Translations under genes and position numbers: made by a program
Part shown: positions 35,841 to 47,800 of the stretch, piece after piece
Layout: the number at the start of each line of letters is the position of its first letter
How positions within the stretch are numbered: position 1 is the stretch's first letter
The notes under the pieces: model-generated
Told to the model about the DNA's origin: nothing
Seen by the model: only the letters and a program-made list of their open reading frames with translations
Database searches by the model: none
Source of the DNA: Toxoplasma gondii ME49
Taxonomy: Eukaryota > Apicomplexa > Conoidasida > Eucoccidiorida > Sarcocystidae
Length of the DNA: 64,000 bases
Assembly: GCF_000006565.2 (NCBI RefSeq)
Contig: NC_031480.1
Location: 1,876,144 to 1,940,143 of the forward strand
Direction of reading: 5' to 3'

Positions 35841-35881
35841 TCTCAGTGAATGAATCACTATTCTCAGTGGATGGATCACTG
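35841..35881. repeat. imperfect 20/21-bp tandem repeat
   Basis: Two adjacent units, tctcagtgaatgaatcacta and ttctcagtggatggatcact followed by g, differ at only a few positions. Confidence 0.7.
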
Positions 35882-36528
35882 TAGTCCTGTGACAAGTAGA
35901 ATTTTCATCCGGAAAACACAAGTGCAAGACAAGAAAAAGTTCAGCTGTCGAAAAGATCGAAGTGCCAGCTCTGCTGCATTTTCCGCGACAGCGTGGTGGA
36001 CGACCGACTGCGGCATTCAAATATTTCACACCGAGGATCGAGAGCGAATAACGCTACACTTATTGTGGCCCTTACTGTTCCTGTGTTCCTGGGGCTTTGT
36101 GAGGCCGCCACAACTCGGCAAAACGGAAGTTGAGATATGGTAAGGTGACTCGTAAAAACTTCTCTCACGCCCACGAGTGCCGTTGACTGTTAATGTCTCC
36201 GGAACAAGGCGTGTTTCCAGGGGATAATCGAGACTCGAGCCTGTCATAATAGCCACATTCGCGTGACTAATTGGATCTGCATGCGCGATTTCAAATGAAA
36301 AAAACGAGTCTGAGAAACGCGTACCTGTGGACTTGTCGGCGAAATGAAGAAGCCGCATCAGCAACCTTGACTCAGAAACTCGTCGTTCTGCTACGAGCAC
36401 TCGCATAATTATAACAGCTATGCAAGCAGATACTCCTCTTGATGAGAGGCGTGCCACAGCCAATCTACCTTCTTCGCGGTTCTCACGAAAGCCTACGTGG
36501 CCGCCTTTTCTCCGCATGCCTCGTGTAC

Positions 36529-36536
36529 GCATGCAT
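36529..36536 (+). promoter_or_regulatory. YGCATGCR motif (cgcatgca), TRP-2-like
   Basis: This matches the palindromic consensus described for Toxoplasma ribosomal protein gene promoters and for ApiAP2 binding. It lies about 350 bases upstream of the eS27 ATG. Confidence 0.55.
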
Positions 36537-36599
36537 GGAGACGCATCAAATGGTATCTCGCACTCGTGCAAAGCCACTGTTGCCTGTGGTTTTTTGAGT

Positions 36600-36607
36600 T
36601 GCATGCA
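36600..36607 (+). promoter_or_regulatory. YGCATGCR motif (tgcatgca), TRP-2-like
   Basis: A second copy of the palindrome lies about 280 bases upstream of the eS27 ATG. Two copies 71 bases apart ahead of a ribosomal protein gene strengthen the assignment. Confidence 0.58.
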
Positions 36608-36885
36608 GAGGCGGGGGTTTGTGCTGTTTGGCGGGGTTGGGTATTTGCCCCTTCGTTTGATAAGCCGACAAGCGGCCCATGCGGCCTGTCCTCTGTTCGC
36701 GGAAGGGCAAACCACCTTATCGGTTTGTATGCCCATTTTGTGGGCAGCGGTTCGAATACGCGCAGACCCAGGTGTGGCAACCCAGGGCTTCCACCTTTTC
36801 CGCTCCTCCCCTCTTTTTTTCTGTGCCTAGTTCTTTAAATTCATGCCCCTCTAGTCGTGTGCTGACTTCGTTCTTTGTCAAGAAA

Positions 36886-38486
36886 ATGGAGATCGATTTG
36901 CTGCACCCCGATCCCAAGGTCGAGGCCTCTAAGCACAAGCTGAAGAGGCTGATTCCGAACCCTAACTCCTTCTTCATGGATGTCAAATGCCCTGGCTGCC
37001 TGCAAATCACGACCGTCTTCTCACACGCTCAGACCGTTGTCCTCTGCGGCAGGTAAGAGGTCAATTTGACGGATTTTCGCGAAAAAATGGATCTTTGTTC
37101 CTCCACGTCGCGGACAAGGCCTGAGACAGTGGGCTCCTCGCAAAACTGCTTCGCGCTCCCCACTCTGGCCCCGCTCCTGCCAGGTTTTTGTTTGTGGGGG
37201 TCGCTTATTCGTGAAGAAATTCGCTCCGAGGTGTAAAATCCCTAGACAGAAATCCATTTTCGCCGTTCTCTGTGTCTCGGGCTTCTTCTGTGTGATCATG
37301 TCCACTGTCTGCACGCATCCGCTGGCGTCGTCGTTGGAGGGCACTCTAGCGAACAGTGACGGAAATTGTCACTGTGTGAATTCGGCTATTCTGCTGAGAG
37401 AGTTTCGACAAATGCTTTTCGAAATCGACAAAAACGTTTGGAGACCTGGAGACATGCCCATGCTGCAGACTGGAGCGTGGGAAAAGCCAACATTTTTTCC
37501 TCCATGGAAAATCCCCATCGCTGGCAGGGAGGAGTCTTTGGCGTAAACGGGGATGAGTTGACTGTACTACGATTCGGAGAGAGACGGTGTACAAGACATT
37601 TGTGTTCGTTCCAACATGGATCCGAAGCCTATCGGCTCTTCCCGTTCCTCTATTGGGTCTGACGTCGGCCGGAATTGATGAACGGATTACCAGATCTTGC
37701 CCTGAAAAACTTGTCCTTTTGAAGTTGTTGCACGAGGAGTGCGAATTTAATTGGCTAAAATACGTGCTATTCTGCGCATATACTCCGGCAGCTGCCGTGG
37801 TGCAAGTCTAATGCTGCATCGTGATAATGTCAGTGGGCCGACATCGATGTTGCTCACTTCTTCATGTTGATATGCTTACCTGCTTGGTTGTGTCGTTTCA
37901 AAATGGCGCACACAACGCCATGACGTTGTTTAGCGTTTTCGGTGCACCTTTCACAGTGAGTCAGTCAGACTAAATAATTGACGGGCCTACAGTGCCTAGT
38001 TGAACAGGAGGCACTGACGGTGGTCGTGGATTGCATCGATGCAACTTTCTGTAAATTCACGAATTCCGGAGTGTTTCGATTTTTATCCTATCTTCTTGAC
38101 AGAATGTTTTCATCGTGCGCTTAGTGATCAAAACTGAGCAAGACGGCGTGTTCCTCGCTAGTTTTTCCCCCGTACCACTGATGTATTCATGCTCACACGC
38201 TGTCCACTACTTTTTTTTTACGTGAGTTGGTCGCATAAAGATGCAGAGATTCATTTCACACGAACGCGGGCCACTGCCGCTCTTGTGCAGTACTGAGGAT
38301 ATTCGAGCATGTGCCGAATAATTTCAGTTGTGTTAGCTTTCAGGGTTAACCCCGGAAATAGGCTCATTGACGTTTTGTGACGGCTGTCTTGCGTTTGCTT
38401 GCAGCTGCAACATCATGCTCTGCCAGCCGACTGGAGGCAAGTGCAAGCTGACTGAGGGCTGCTCGTTCCGCAAGAAGGTGGAGTAA
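36886..38486 (+). CDS. RPS27: 40S ribosomal protein eS27 (RPS27)
   Basis: Exon 1 (36886-37052) starts [19 protein letters not shown] and exon 2 (38405-38486) ends [10 protein letters not shown]. The junction splits a Ser codon (AG, then C). The 82-aa product has the usual eS27 length and the C4 zinc finger: Cys pairs in VKCPGC and VLCGSC, with the conserved [10 protein letters not shown] core and [16 protein letters not shown]. It is a structural protein of the small cytosolic ribosomal subunit. The intron is 1352 nt, long for an 82-aa gene, and holds no recognisable snoRNA. Two YGCATGCR motifs upstream suggest co-regulation with other ribosomal protein genes. The start is fixed by homology. 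Confidence 0.97.
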
Positions 38487-40851
38487 TAGAGTTGATGCAA
38501 CCGAAGTCAAACGCACAGCGCATGATTCACGAAGTACTCGTCTGTTTTGTTCTCAAAAGACATCTTTCTTTCTCTGCACAGGAAAGCTGGGAGATGGGCA
38601 AAACGAGGTGAAGGGGGGGAAGAGATAGACGGAGACGTCTCCTTCGTTTTCCTTTCTGAAGAAGCGTACGATGAAAGCAAACACAAGCGCGCAGTCTCTC
38701 GCGAATACCGGATTTCTGCCACAGAAAACCTTGCCACCGCTAGTTTTCTAAGCTAGCGGTCGCGGGGGCGTGCAGGGAGAGGTGTGGAGTGGAATTGCCG
38801 TTGTCTGAGAGACATTCGGGTGCAGTTTGAGAAAATCAAGCGAGGTGCCAACATCGTTGCTTGTTTTGATCGTGCATCCGTACACGGAAGTTCGGTTCGC
38901 TGTTTTCTGCGCGTGGCTGTGGCTATGCGGTGAGCATGCTGAACAATGCTGTGGCGCGCAAGGTGATTGGTGTCAAAACTCCTGCTTCTTCTAAACCCCT
39001 CTGCGAAGTTGAAGTGTCCTGAACAAGGTTGCTGCGAACTTCACGCGTGCCTGTTCGTAAGTTGTGCACTACAACCGCAGACACCGAGGACGGCACCGGA
39101 AAAACGAACCTCCACAGTGTGTGACAACATTAGGCATAGGAAAGACGTAGAAACGAGCGTTCCTCGAGGGCAGTTCCTGGAGAAGAGTGCGTATGGAGAC
39201 AGATGGAACACAACACGCATGTTGAAAGGGGCTGCACTGTACAGGAACACACCTCGAGTTAGGAGTGGCATGTCTCAGGCAGGTGTTGCCTGCATTTCGA
39301 CAACACACTTTTGATAAATTGACAGCGCCGTGGCTTCGCGCTTGCGTGATTGACACTGCGGCTTAATCCACGAGCAAATGTTTTGGATACGTTAGATGCC
39401 TTGCGACTTGCCATGCACGACTGTCGCGTAGAGACATGCAACGTCATGTGCAGCAGTAAGGGAAGTAAGGTCTGACGAGGTCTAAAGTAGAACCGGACCC
39501 TGGCAGCAGACTCGAGGGGAATTTCCACACGGTGCGAATTCACGCAATGGGCTAGTTCCTGCCTGTTACCGTTCAGAACACTAGCTTTTCAGTGCACGGT
39601 CTCGTCTCATGGTGGTACTTAGGACTAGATTACGCTGATGGTGACAAGTCACCGAAGGGTCATTTCCCCCCAAGTGGAGCGCAGTGGGCAGGCTTGTCAC
39701 CTCTGGAGTCTCTACGTCGTTATGCAAGCGTGAACGACAGGCGCCCTTTTCGGGAAGCGAAAAAAATCACCGGACCAGCGACCGCCTTCTATCGGGAATA
39801 CTGCGCGGCGTTGTTCACGTGGCAACAAAGCTTCACAGACATCGGATACTGGTCTTAAATCGAGAAGCAATGCAGTCTTTGGTAAGGGCGTCAATGTTTC
39901 CACTGGTTGAACATAGCTGCATACCTGATTTTCGAAAAGAAAAATTAGCGAGAGGAGGAAGTGTTAATGAAAATGGAAAAGGACAAAGAAAGTGGAATCA
40001 GCGAAGGTCACACATACTCCCCGCACACGAAGCCTCGAACAAACATACAACAGTCAGAAGAAAGTGAAATGGAGAAAAATAAACGTTGGCAGAAGCGATA
40101 ATCACAACGAAAATAAGCTGAGAGACGCGAAAGCAACAGAAACGAATGTAAACATTTCAGAGTTCTCCGTGGCCAAGTACGTGCCTTCTCTGGTTGCCAC
40201 ATGTTGTTAGCAGTATGTCACCGACTGCTAGGACTCTGCGGTTCAGATGCTCCGCCTTCGTCTGCTTCAGAAGTTGCATCGACCTGTTCACACAGAGAAT
40301 GGACACAAGTCTCGTTCCAAACCCTAGACAGTTTCGTAATAAACCCCATTAGAAGAAGATATTTGATGGTGCTGATCACCCTCTATCGGTCCTACCACTT
40401 TCCTCGCTACCTTTTAGGACCTTCTCACTAGTTTGTAGGATACGTTTTGTGCAGAACTGGGCCGACGGCAGAGAAGTGGCGGAGCTCAACTAATTACAGT
40501 CGATAGCTGGTTGAGCTTTCTCAGCATCCTTTATGACATGCGGTTGACGGTGAATTACGTAACCCAGCAATGCCTTCAATTCACTAGCGTGACGGACGAC
40601 AATCTCAATCGATCAAACGTAGCTTCTCAAGCACTCCAGCGAAGTTGCTCCTCCCTGCGTTCCTGAGCAACCTATCTAAACGCAGTGCGACTACTTCAGA
40701 ACGAGTAAAACGAGGAAAAGAACTTGCAATCCAACAAAACACCGCACCGGTCTTGCCCATAAACGCTCGATGCAAGCGGCCTCTGGACTTGTTTCGAAAA
40801 GAGGACAGAACTTCCACTTCTGCTCCAGACGCCAGAAAAACCCATGGAAAT
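38487..40851. other. 3' flank of eS27 and unassigned sequence
   Basis: Includes the eS27 3' UTR. An 88-codon frame at 39592-39858 follows the acceptor actagcttttcag and ends in TAA; it is protein-like in composition but has no partner exon that I can place. Nothing else is supported. Confidence 0.3.
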
Positions 40852-41278
40852 ATGAAGGTTGTGCTGCTGCTGATATCAGGAATCGTTTGTGCAACTAATG
40901 TAGACAGGTGGTCTGTCTTGTGCAAGATCGCTCAGCTGCGCCACCAGGTAGGTGTTCAGAAGTGTTTCGCCGTGGCCATATAATGCAGATCACTCAAATA
41001 GGCATCCAAACACTTCTAGTATACGTTCTACAATGCAGCTAAAGAAAGTTATTCCACTTTCTCCACATCGAGTGTTTTCTTCTTTGTTTTACATGAGGCG
41101 GTTCAGCAGGTGTATAGCTACTCTAATGTTGCACAGTTCCATTTGTGCTGACCCTGACGACTGTGTCCCATCCTATTCAGTGGAGGAGGCAAAGGCACAA
41201 CGCTACGTTGCCAGGCAGAAGGGAACTTCATCAGCCTTGTATCCGCTGGAAAATAGTAAAAGACCTTTTCCTATTTAA
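40852..41278 (+). CDS. candidate small secreted protein, two exons, 111 aa
   Basis: Exon 1 (40852-40947) opens at ATG with a compact signal peptide (MKVVLLLISGIVCATNVDRW) and ends CAG before gtaggt in phase 0. Exon 2 (41039-41278) follows ttctacaatgcag in phase 0 and runs to TAA. The intron is 91 nt, and reading through it hits TAA. The mature part is basic, with a second mildly hydrophobic segment (CIATLMLHSSICA), the motif DPDDC and four Cys in total after the leader. No family is recognised. It sits between the converging ends of eS27 and RPC6. It is ATG-to-stop complete, which makes it one of the better small models. Confidence 0.42.
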
Positions 41279-41801
41279 CTGAATTACACAAAACAGGGCT
41301 GAACTGTGATACGGTTCTACTGGAAAGTGACTTCACTGGGAGATGCCCAGGTGGGCTACTTTTCGGCAACTGAAGAGAAAGAAGAGCACTGGAGTTCTGA
41401 TATCACACACGGACACACGCCTTTTCGGCACTGCTTGCTGCTGCACATTCGTCGCAATAATTTTGGCGGCGAGTGAACCTAATTCGCTTGGATGTGAACC
41501 TTTTCGTAAATTTCATGGATCGAGGCAAAGATCTTTCTTCAAGCAGCCTCACGTTCCGATATGAGGTATGTCTTCTTAGAGATATCGGGAGCATTGCCAC
41601 GGCAGCAGCATCGTGAAGAACCGACGATGCATTCAAGCCAGCCAATCTAGAATCGTGCCTTGTTGCCGGTTAGAGAAATCCCGAGACAGGCGTCTTTGTT
41701 AGCGCCCGTTGCCCGCACAAGAACCTGAGACACTGTGTACAACTTGGCCGTCTGTGTCTGACAACCCTGAAGTTTTGGGCGCCGTTCCAGGTGCATCTTA
41801 C
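41279..41801. other. probable 3' end of RPC6
   Basis: RPC6 exon 8 ends at a perfect gtaaga donor without a stop codon, so a last short coding exon should lie in or beyond this interval on the minus strand. I could not identify it. Confidence 0.35.
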
Positions 41802-44800
41802 CTCGAAATCTAGGCCCAGCCAAGAAGACAGATACTCGCAGTTCGCCGGAGAAATCTTGTTTTCCTCCCGGCTGTAACACGAGCTTTTCACAGGACACGT
41901 ACTACACGGCACGGCCGACGGGTCGTAGAGGGCAGGGAATTTGCTCCACTGCAATGGAAACAGAAAATACCGAAGGCGTTGCTGAGACGACTGTACCCAC
42001 ATGCGCAGTGCTCCACCAAAACGACTGTTGCTCCGACATACTTTTAAGTATTGCGCCTTTGGATTTACTCAAAGTCGCTTACGCCTTATCAATAGTCATA
42101 CGGAATCTTGTGAAAGAAGCTTAGGAATCGAAACTGAAACGCGGAGTATACTCTATCGACGAACGCCGCGTGGCCGGCTACTGTCCAGTGGTACCAGCAA
42201 TCCCTATATCACATCTACAGCATTAGCACATCTCTTGCGTTCGTTCACAGCGGAATTCAAATTGGTGGCGGGTTGTTGAAGAGAGACAAAAGCACTTTTT
42301 GAGCAGATTTCGTAAAAAGAAGAAACGCACGCCTCCCGGCCTTTTTTCTGCGCATCGCGGGTGCACACAAGCACTCGCGTCGAAAACTCGAAACGCTCTG
42401 CCGCCTCTTCAGTATCTCCAAACATCACTGCTACACACATCCTGCATACACTTTTTCTGAACTCCTCCCACACAGCTGCCTAGAACGCTGCACTTTCCAA
42501 ATGACCAGATTACGTTTTCTTCCGAGTTGCGGTTGCCTCACGCGCCGCAACACAGATATTCTGCGTGCTCAAATGAGGATGCGTGAACAAAAGCAAACGG
42601 TTTCCAGTGTGTCCGCGAGAAGTTAACGTTCGAACGCATCCAGGCACAACTGAGCTTGGATCTGGTAGACATAGAGCACTAGTTTAGAAGTCATGCCGTT
42701 TAGAGCCTTGGAAATATGACTTTAACGCTCTTCTCTCAAGCTCCACTCACCACAAATGTTGGCTGGCCGAGCGTCGGAACTCGACAGATCTTCTGCTCAA
42801 ATTCCAATGTGTTTAAAACCTTTTCCAAGTCCTCGTCACTGAACGTGGCGCCATTTCGTTCGCCTGAAGAACGCGCCGGATAGAGATCAATGAACGAGAT
42901 GGTAGGAATTATGAACGTTGATGATGAGCTGCTTTGCACGCGAGGTGAATGCCACACACTCATTCGAGGAAGCCGCACACACGCAATCGCCGCTTTCCTC
43001 CTCAACGACGCCTACCTCGATTTTTCTTGCTCATCACAACCACACGGAAAGAAAGCGTATTCGGTGAAACGACTGGAAAAATGGTCAGGAGTCAGAACTC
43101 ATGGAAAATAGGCACGGAGACGCAGAACACGATCCACCTGTCGAACATATACTTCATATATATATATATATATACATATAAAGAGTGAGATAGGTAGACA
43201 GGTAAATACACATAGGCAGATATAGATAGAAAGGTAGACAGCTATAGATATCGACAAATAGACAGACAAGAACAGATAGATAGATAGATAGATAGGTAAA
43301 GGTAGACGTATACAGATAGGTTGATATATATATATATATATATATATACATCCAAATGTAGAAACGTACAGGTAGACAGGTAGAAACACGATGCCTCAGG
43401 GTCTAACCGAGAAATGGACTGTCACATACAGTGTCTTTCGCACTACACAGGACCACCGTGTTGCTTCTGTGACAAGCACTGTTCCTCTTCGGTTGTGGTC
43501 TCCGCCTTTGAGTTCACTCGTTTTTTTCGTCACACAACGTCCAGGAGACAACACCATCTTTTGTCGCCGCAGTACCCCTGCTGCATTTGTTAGGGGAGGT
43601 CGTCGCGTTTCACGAAAAACGTTCCTGAAGTGACTTCTTTAGTTTCCACGGATGGAGGCATTTTTCGGATTCGTGTGTGTTTCAGATCTCTTCCTACCAG
43701 GACACTACCCTTCACATTACCGGCCCTCCTCTTTGCTCCTCGTTGACGAAAGTGAGCGCTTCACGCCGAAGAGACTTCGTCTCGTTCTTTACAAACACAA
43801 ATACTAGAAAGGTGATGCACTGCGTTTATCTCCGCTATATGAAAAGACAAAATGGACAGGTTTCTGCACGCCAGAGACCTCACCGGTCCCCACGCTCGCT
43901 CGTTCGTCCTTAATGTAACGCCACATAAGTAAGCCACTGTGTGTCTTCGACTTGAATTTACAGTTCTGGATCGCGGACCGTTTGCGCAGAAACGCCGTTT
44001 GCTTCTAATACGGAACTCCCCGTGCGGGTCTAGCTGCGACCTTCGTATGTTCTTTCTGAGGCGGGGAATTCAGAATTCTTCATTGAATCCGCGACACTCT
44101 TTTGCACGATAGTCTGACGAACCCGGAGGACATTTTGGGGGTTCAAGCTCTGAACAGATGCCGCACGAACGACCTTCACTCCCACGTCGGTCGCAGCTAA
44201 CATTCAGACGCGTTCGCTTGGAAGCAAACACGAGCAGCTGACTTTCCTTCGGAAGCGGCACTTTAGTTGAACAGATTTCGTCGTCGTTGACATTTCATCA
44301 ACAAACACACGACAACGTCTTAAACACAGACACAGCAGGTGCCAGACGTACACACAACAAAGCGTAAGCCGCCGTCAATGTCAAGGACGTACCGCTGCTT
44401 CGGGTGTAGGCGGCCAGAGCCTGGAAGGAAGCAGTTCCAGCATTCTGAAGAAACGTTCGCGTCTGATCACGCAGATGCTGAAGAGAGACACAGGAGCGTA
44501 TCAAAACCACATGCCACCATGCGGAGAATGACACTCTAGGCCTGTATAGAGAAGGAGGCAGAGGCGTTGGCACACGAACCCAAGACAACCGTACATACAT
44601 CAGGACAATCACCAGTGCGAGCGTGAAAAACCACCATTTGCATAGGAAAGTTTAAAAAAATCATCATCGCTATGGGAGTCGCCTTCCTTATGTTAGTCCG
44701 CACATAATACAAGTCCACCTATATGACCAATTCCGTATCTATCGTTCAGCCTATCTTTCTATCTGCACTTCTCTATCTATCTGTCTATTTATATCTATCT

Positions 44801-47800
44801 ATCTCTGTGTTTTCTGTGTATCTTTCTATCTGTGTCTCCCTTTCTCCCTTTCTCTCTCTGTCTACATCTGTATCCATCTATATCTCTACATATATGTATA
44901 CACGCGTAAACTGTATATAGTAACAGTTTCCTGAGCGGCGTCTGAGAGGAGACTGGAAACATGAGCGACACACAAGCAGCGGACAGAGGAATGCCCGAAC
45001 AGAGGAGTTTTCCCTCGAAACGCTTCGGAAGAAGAAGCGTGGTGGCACTCGAGTGAGAGGAGAATATGCAGTCTCAGCAGCGGCGGTCAGACACTAGAAG
45101 ACTCGAGAAGTCTCCACACAAACTGAGAGTGAAAAGCAGAAACGAATTGACGCAGACGTCAACTTCACAGACGCTCCAAGTGTAGCTAGAAAAAGGGAAA
45201 CCCTCTTTCTACAAACCAGGCTGCTCCACGAAACCTTTGCCACGGGGAAGGAGAAGCAAGAAGACAAAGAATGCAACCTCGCGTATGGGCGTACGAATTC
45301 CAGAGCTTCTCTCCCGGGACGCGGCATGCCGTACAAATGTTCCGTCCGCTAAATGCCGGCTGTTTTTGATCAGGATGAATCCGAACATACTATCCGTTGC
45401 AATTCCGTTAACTCTGGATCTCAAATGGCCATCCCAACGAGCTGCATCCGCTAGCACACTGATACACGGCGCCCGAGCGCAGTCAATGAACGCGCTATAC
45501 CCCTGGTGTACGTGGATCGTACTCGACTGTGATACGTGTCAACGTGGAAGTGCTGCACACCTCTATTCGGAGTTCATGGAATCTCCACACAAGCTCTCAG
45601 CCATACGAGTGTACAAGTATATCAACCGCTACGTGCACGTACACTGAAAGACACTGACGAGTCCCGAAACGTGACTTCGCAATCTCAGGGGTCCGCGGAA
45701 GAAAGAGTTGAAGGTGAGACAGTTTCAACGGCAGCGGCGAAGACCTGCAGAAAACCTACCCTCGCTTCACCCGAGTCGAGAACCTGCTGGCAGTTTCTAA
45801 GGCGTTAGCAAAAGTCTCTTACCTCAACAAGGTGTTCGTTGAACTCGCCATTGCTGTAGAATGACCCTCCTGCGATCTGAAGTGTACAGACACGCAAAGC
45901 ACGCGACGCGTTTCGCACTGGTTTTCTGCGCATCTCCAGTTCTTTGACACTGTCACCTCGTAGGTCGAGTCAAAGTTGTGCACTTCCGCGTTCCGCTGTG
46001 AGCTTTCGCTCTGGTGGCTTTCAGTTTCACGAACTCACGAATCCGAGGCCAGGAACAAACGGAGAAGAGAGCAGGAAGAAGAACGAGAGATTACGAGGGA
46101 AGAAAAGCGCATGAACTTCAAGTCGATATTTTGTTCTAACAGAGCCAGACGACGAATCCGCGCGCCCCGACAGCGAACGACGAAGATGGAAAGGCTCCGT
46201 GCTCTGGAGAAGGGCAACTTCTCCTTCCGCGAATTCCTTTCGTGTTGCTGCCTCAGAGGCGCCGCCACACGGGTGCACGTGAAACTCTTCTCGTTGACAG
46301 ACAGACACCACTTCGGGACCAGGTGAAGAAACGGCTACAGACTTGGATCGAGTTTGTTCAGCGCGCAGCAAGCGAGGTAGCGAAGTTCCACCACTTCTGG
46401 AGAATCTTCGAAAAGGGGACCCGTTGATTCCGAGTCGAACGAGAGAGCACCAAGAGGGTCTGTCGACCACAGGCGACAGTCACGAGATGTCGAGGAAATG
46501 TTGGGTTTCCTCGTGCAAAGCTGGAGCAGAAAAGCGCACGTTACACCCGACTACGGAGTCAGCCCGTCGACACGGCTGGCTGCGTTACAAAAAGTATTGT
46601 TTCATCCGGCAAAATGCGACCCTGTGACCTGAAAAAGCGCCCCCAGTCTGTGGGGCCTCCGAGAGTCAGCTTCATTCAGAACGTGACACGTTGCTTTCGT
46701 TGAAGCTCTTGTCACACGAACAGGGAGACTTTGAGTTGAACCCAGTAGAAACACTGACACCCCACACAAACGTATGTCGATGCTCTTTCACAGGGTACTC
46801 CTTTGTTCGTGGCCAATCGCCAAGTCAAACGAAGCTCCTTCCACACCGTAGATACACTGCGGCGGCATCCCATCTGCCACAGGCTGAAGCTGTCAAGAAA
46901 TTCGACACACAACGCAGATCGTGCGAGACAGCTACGGCTCAGAAATGTTGTGTGTCTTTTCTTTCTTCCTCGGATGGAATCGATGCGAGCCTGGGCTTCC
47001 ACGCGACAAACCAGTTGTTTTGTTTACAGTAGAGAAGAAAATCACGTTCCACTAACCGCGCGCTCGGCATCTTAATACAAGGCAAATTCCTGACGTAGAA
47101 CACTGGTTCCACTTCCTGAATCAACTCGAGTTGAAGGAACTAAAATTCGATTTTGAGTTGTCAAGGAACCGTACCTCTTTCGCCGGCTCGAGATGCGCCA
47201 AGATGTACATTTTCCGATTTTTCACGTGAATGCTTTTGACAGGCTTGATGAGCTTGAGGAAGTCGCACAACTGTTTCACACTGCGCTGAATGATGTGAGT
47301 CTGGAGTCCGGTGCTCTTCCGCAGATCCGCTGTCCAGACACCTGAACCAGCCACCCCACGCCACACGGCGTACGTCTTCTGCTCAAGTCCCTCCTTTTCG
47401 CAGAAACGGTTTTCCGTGGTCGAGAACGAACAAGCAGTGCCCAGCCGTTTCGCGGGTCTCGGAACACCGCAAGAAAGAAGCGAGACGGAAACCGACAGGC
47501 CAGCGACACACAGAAGCGCCTTGTCCAGCAGACGAGTAACAGTGAAGCGACGCGGAAACGCGAGTTCCAGCCGTGACAAAGAACGGATTTCTGCGTTTTC
47601 CCCAGATTCGCAGCGAGCGCGAACCGTGGAGCAGCGACGAAAGACACATAACACGCAGTCGATGAAAAGAAACCTACCGGTCGTGCCAGCTTGCTCAATT
47701 GCACAGTAGACTTTGTAGTCGAACGCGTCCAGAGTCTTCAGCTTTCCAATGACGTTCGATGGACGCAGGAGACAACAGAGCCCTGCATGCACAGCAGAAT

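Larger units (their letters stand above)
34431..36885. promoter_or_regulatory. upstream region of the eS27 gene
   Basis: No supported gene lies here. A 236-codon minus-strand frame (36026-36736) is antisense to the probable promoter and does not start with ATG. The last 400 bases carry two YGCATGCR motifs and a pyrimidine-rich tract before the ATG. Confidence 0.4.

Noticed and set aside
36026..36736. 236-codon minus-strand frame upstream of eS27
   Set aside because: It begins with a non-ATG codon, is antisense to the promoter region and has no recognisable domain.
37870..37890. U1-like cttacctg in the eS27 intron
   Set aside because: Too short, with no U1 body; it is also a common reverse-strand splice-donor pattern.
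43099..43389. Open frames rich in Ile, Tyr and Leu
   Set aside because: They are translations of AT and GATA microsatellites inside an RPC6 intron.
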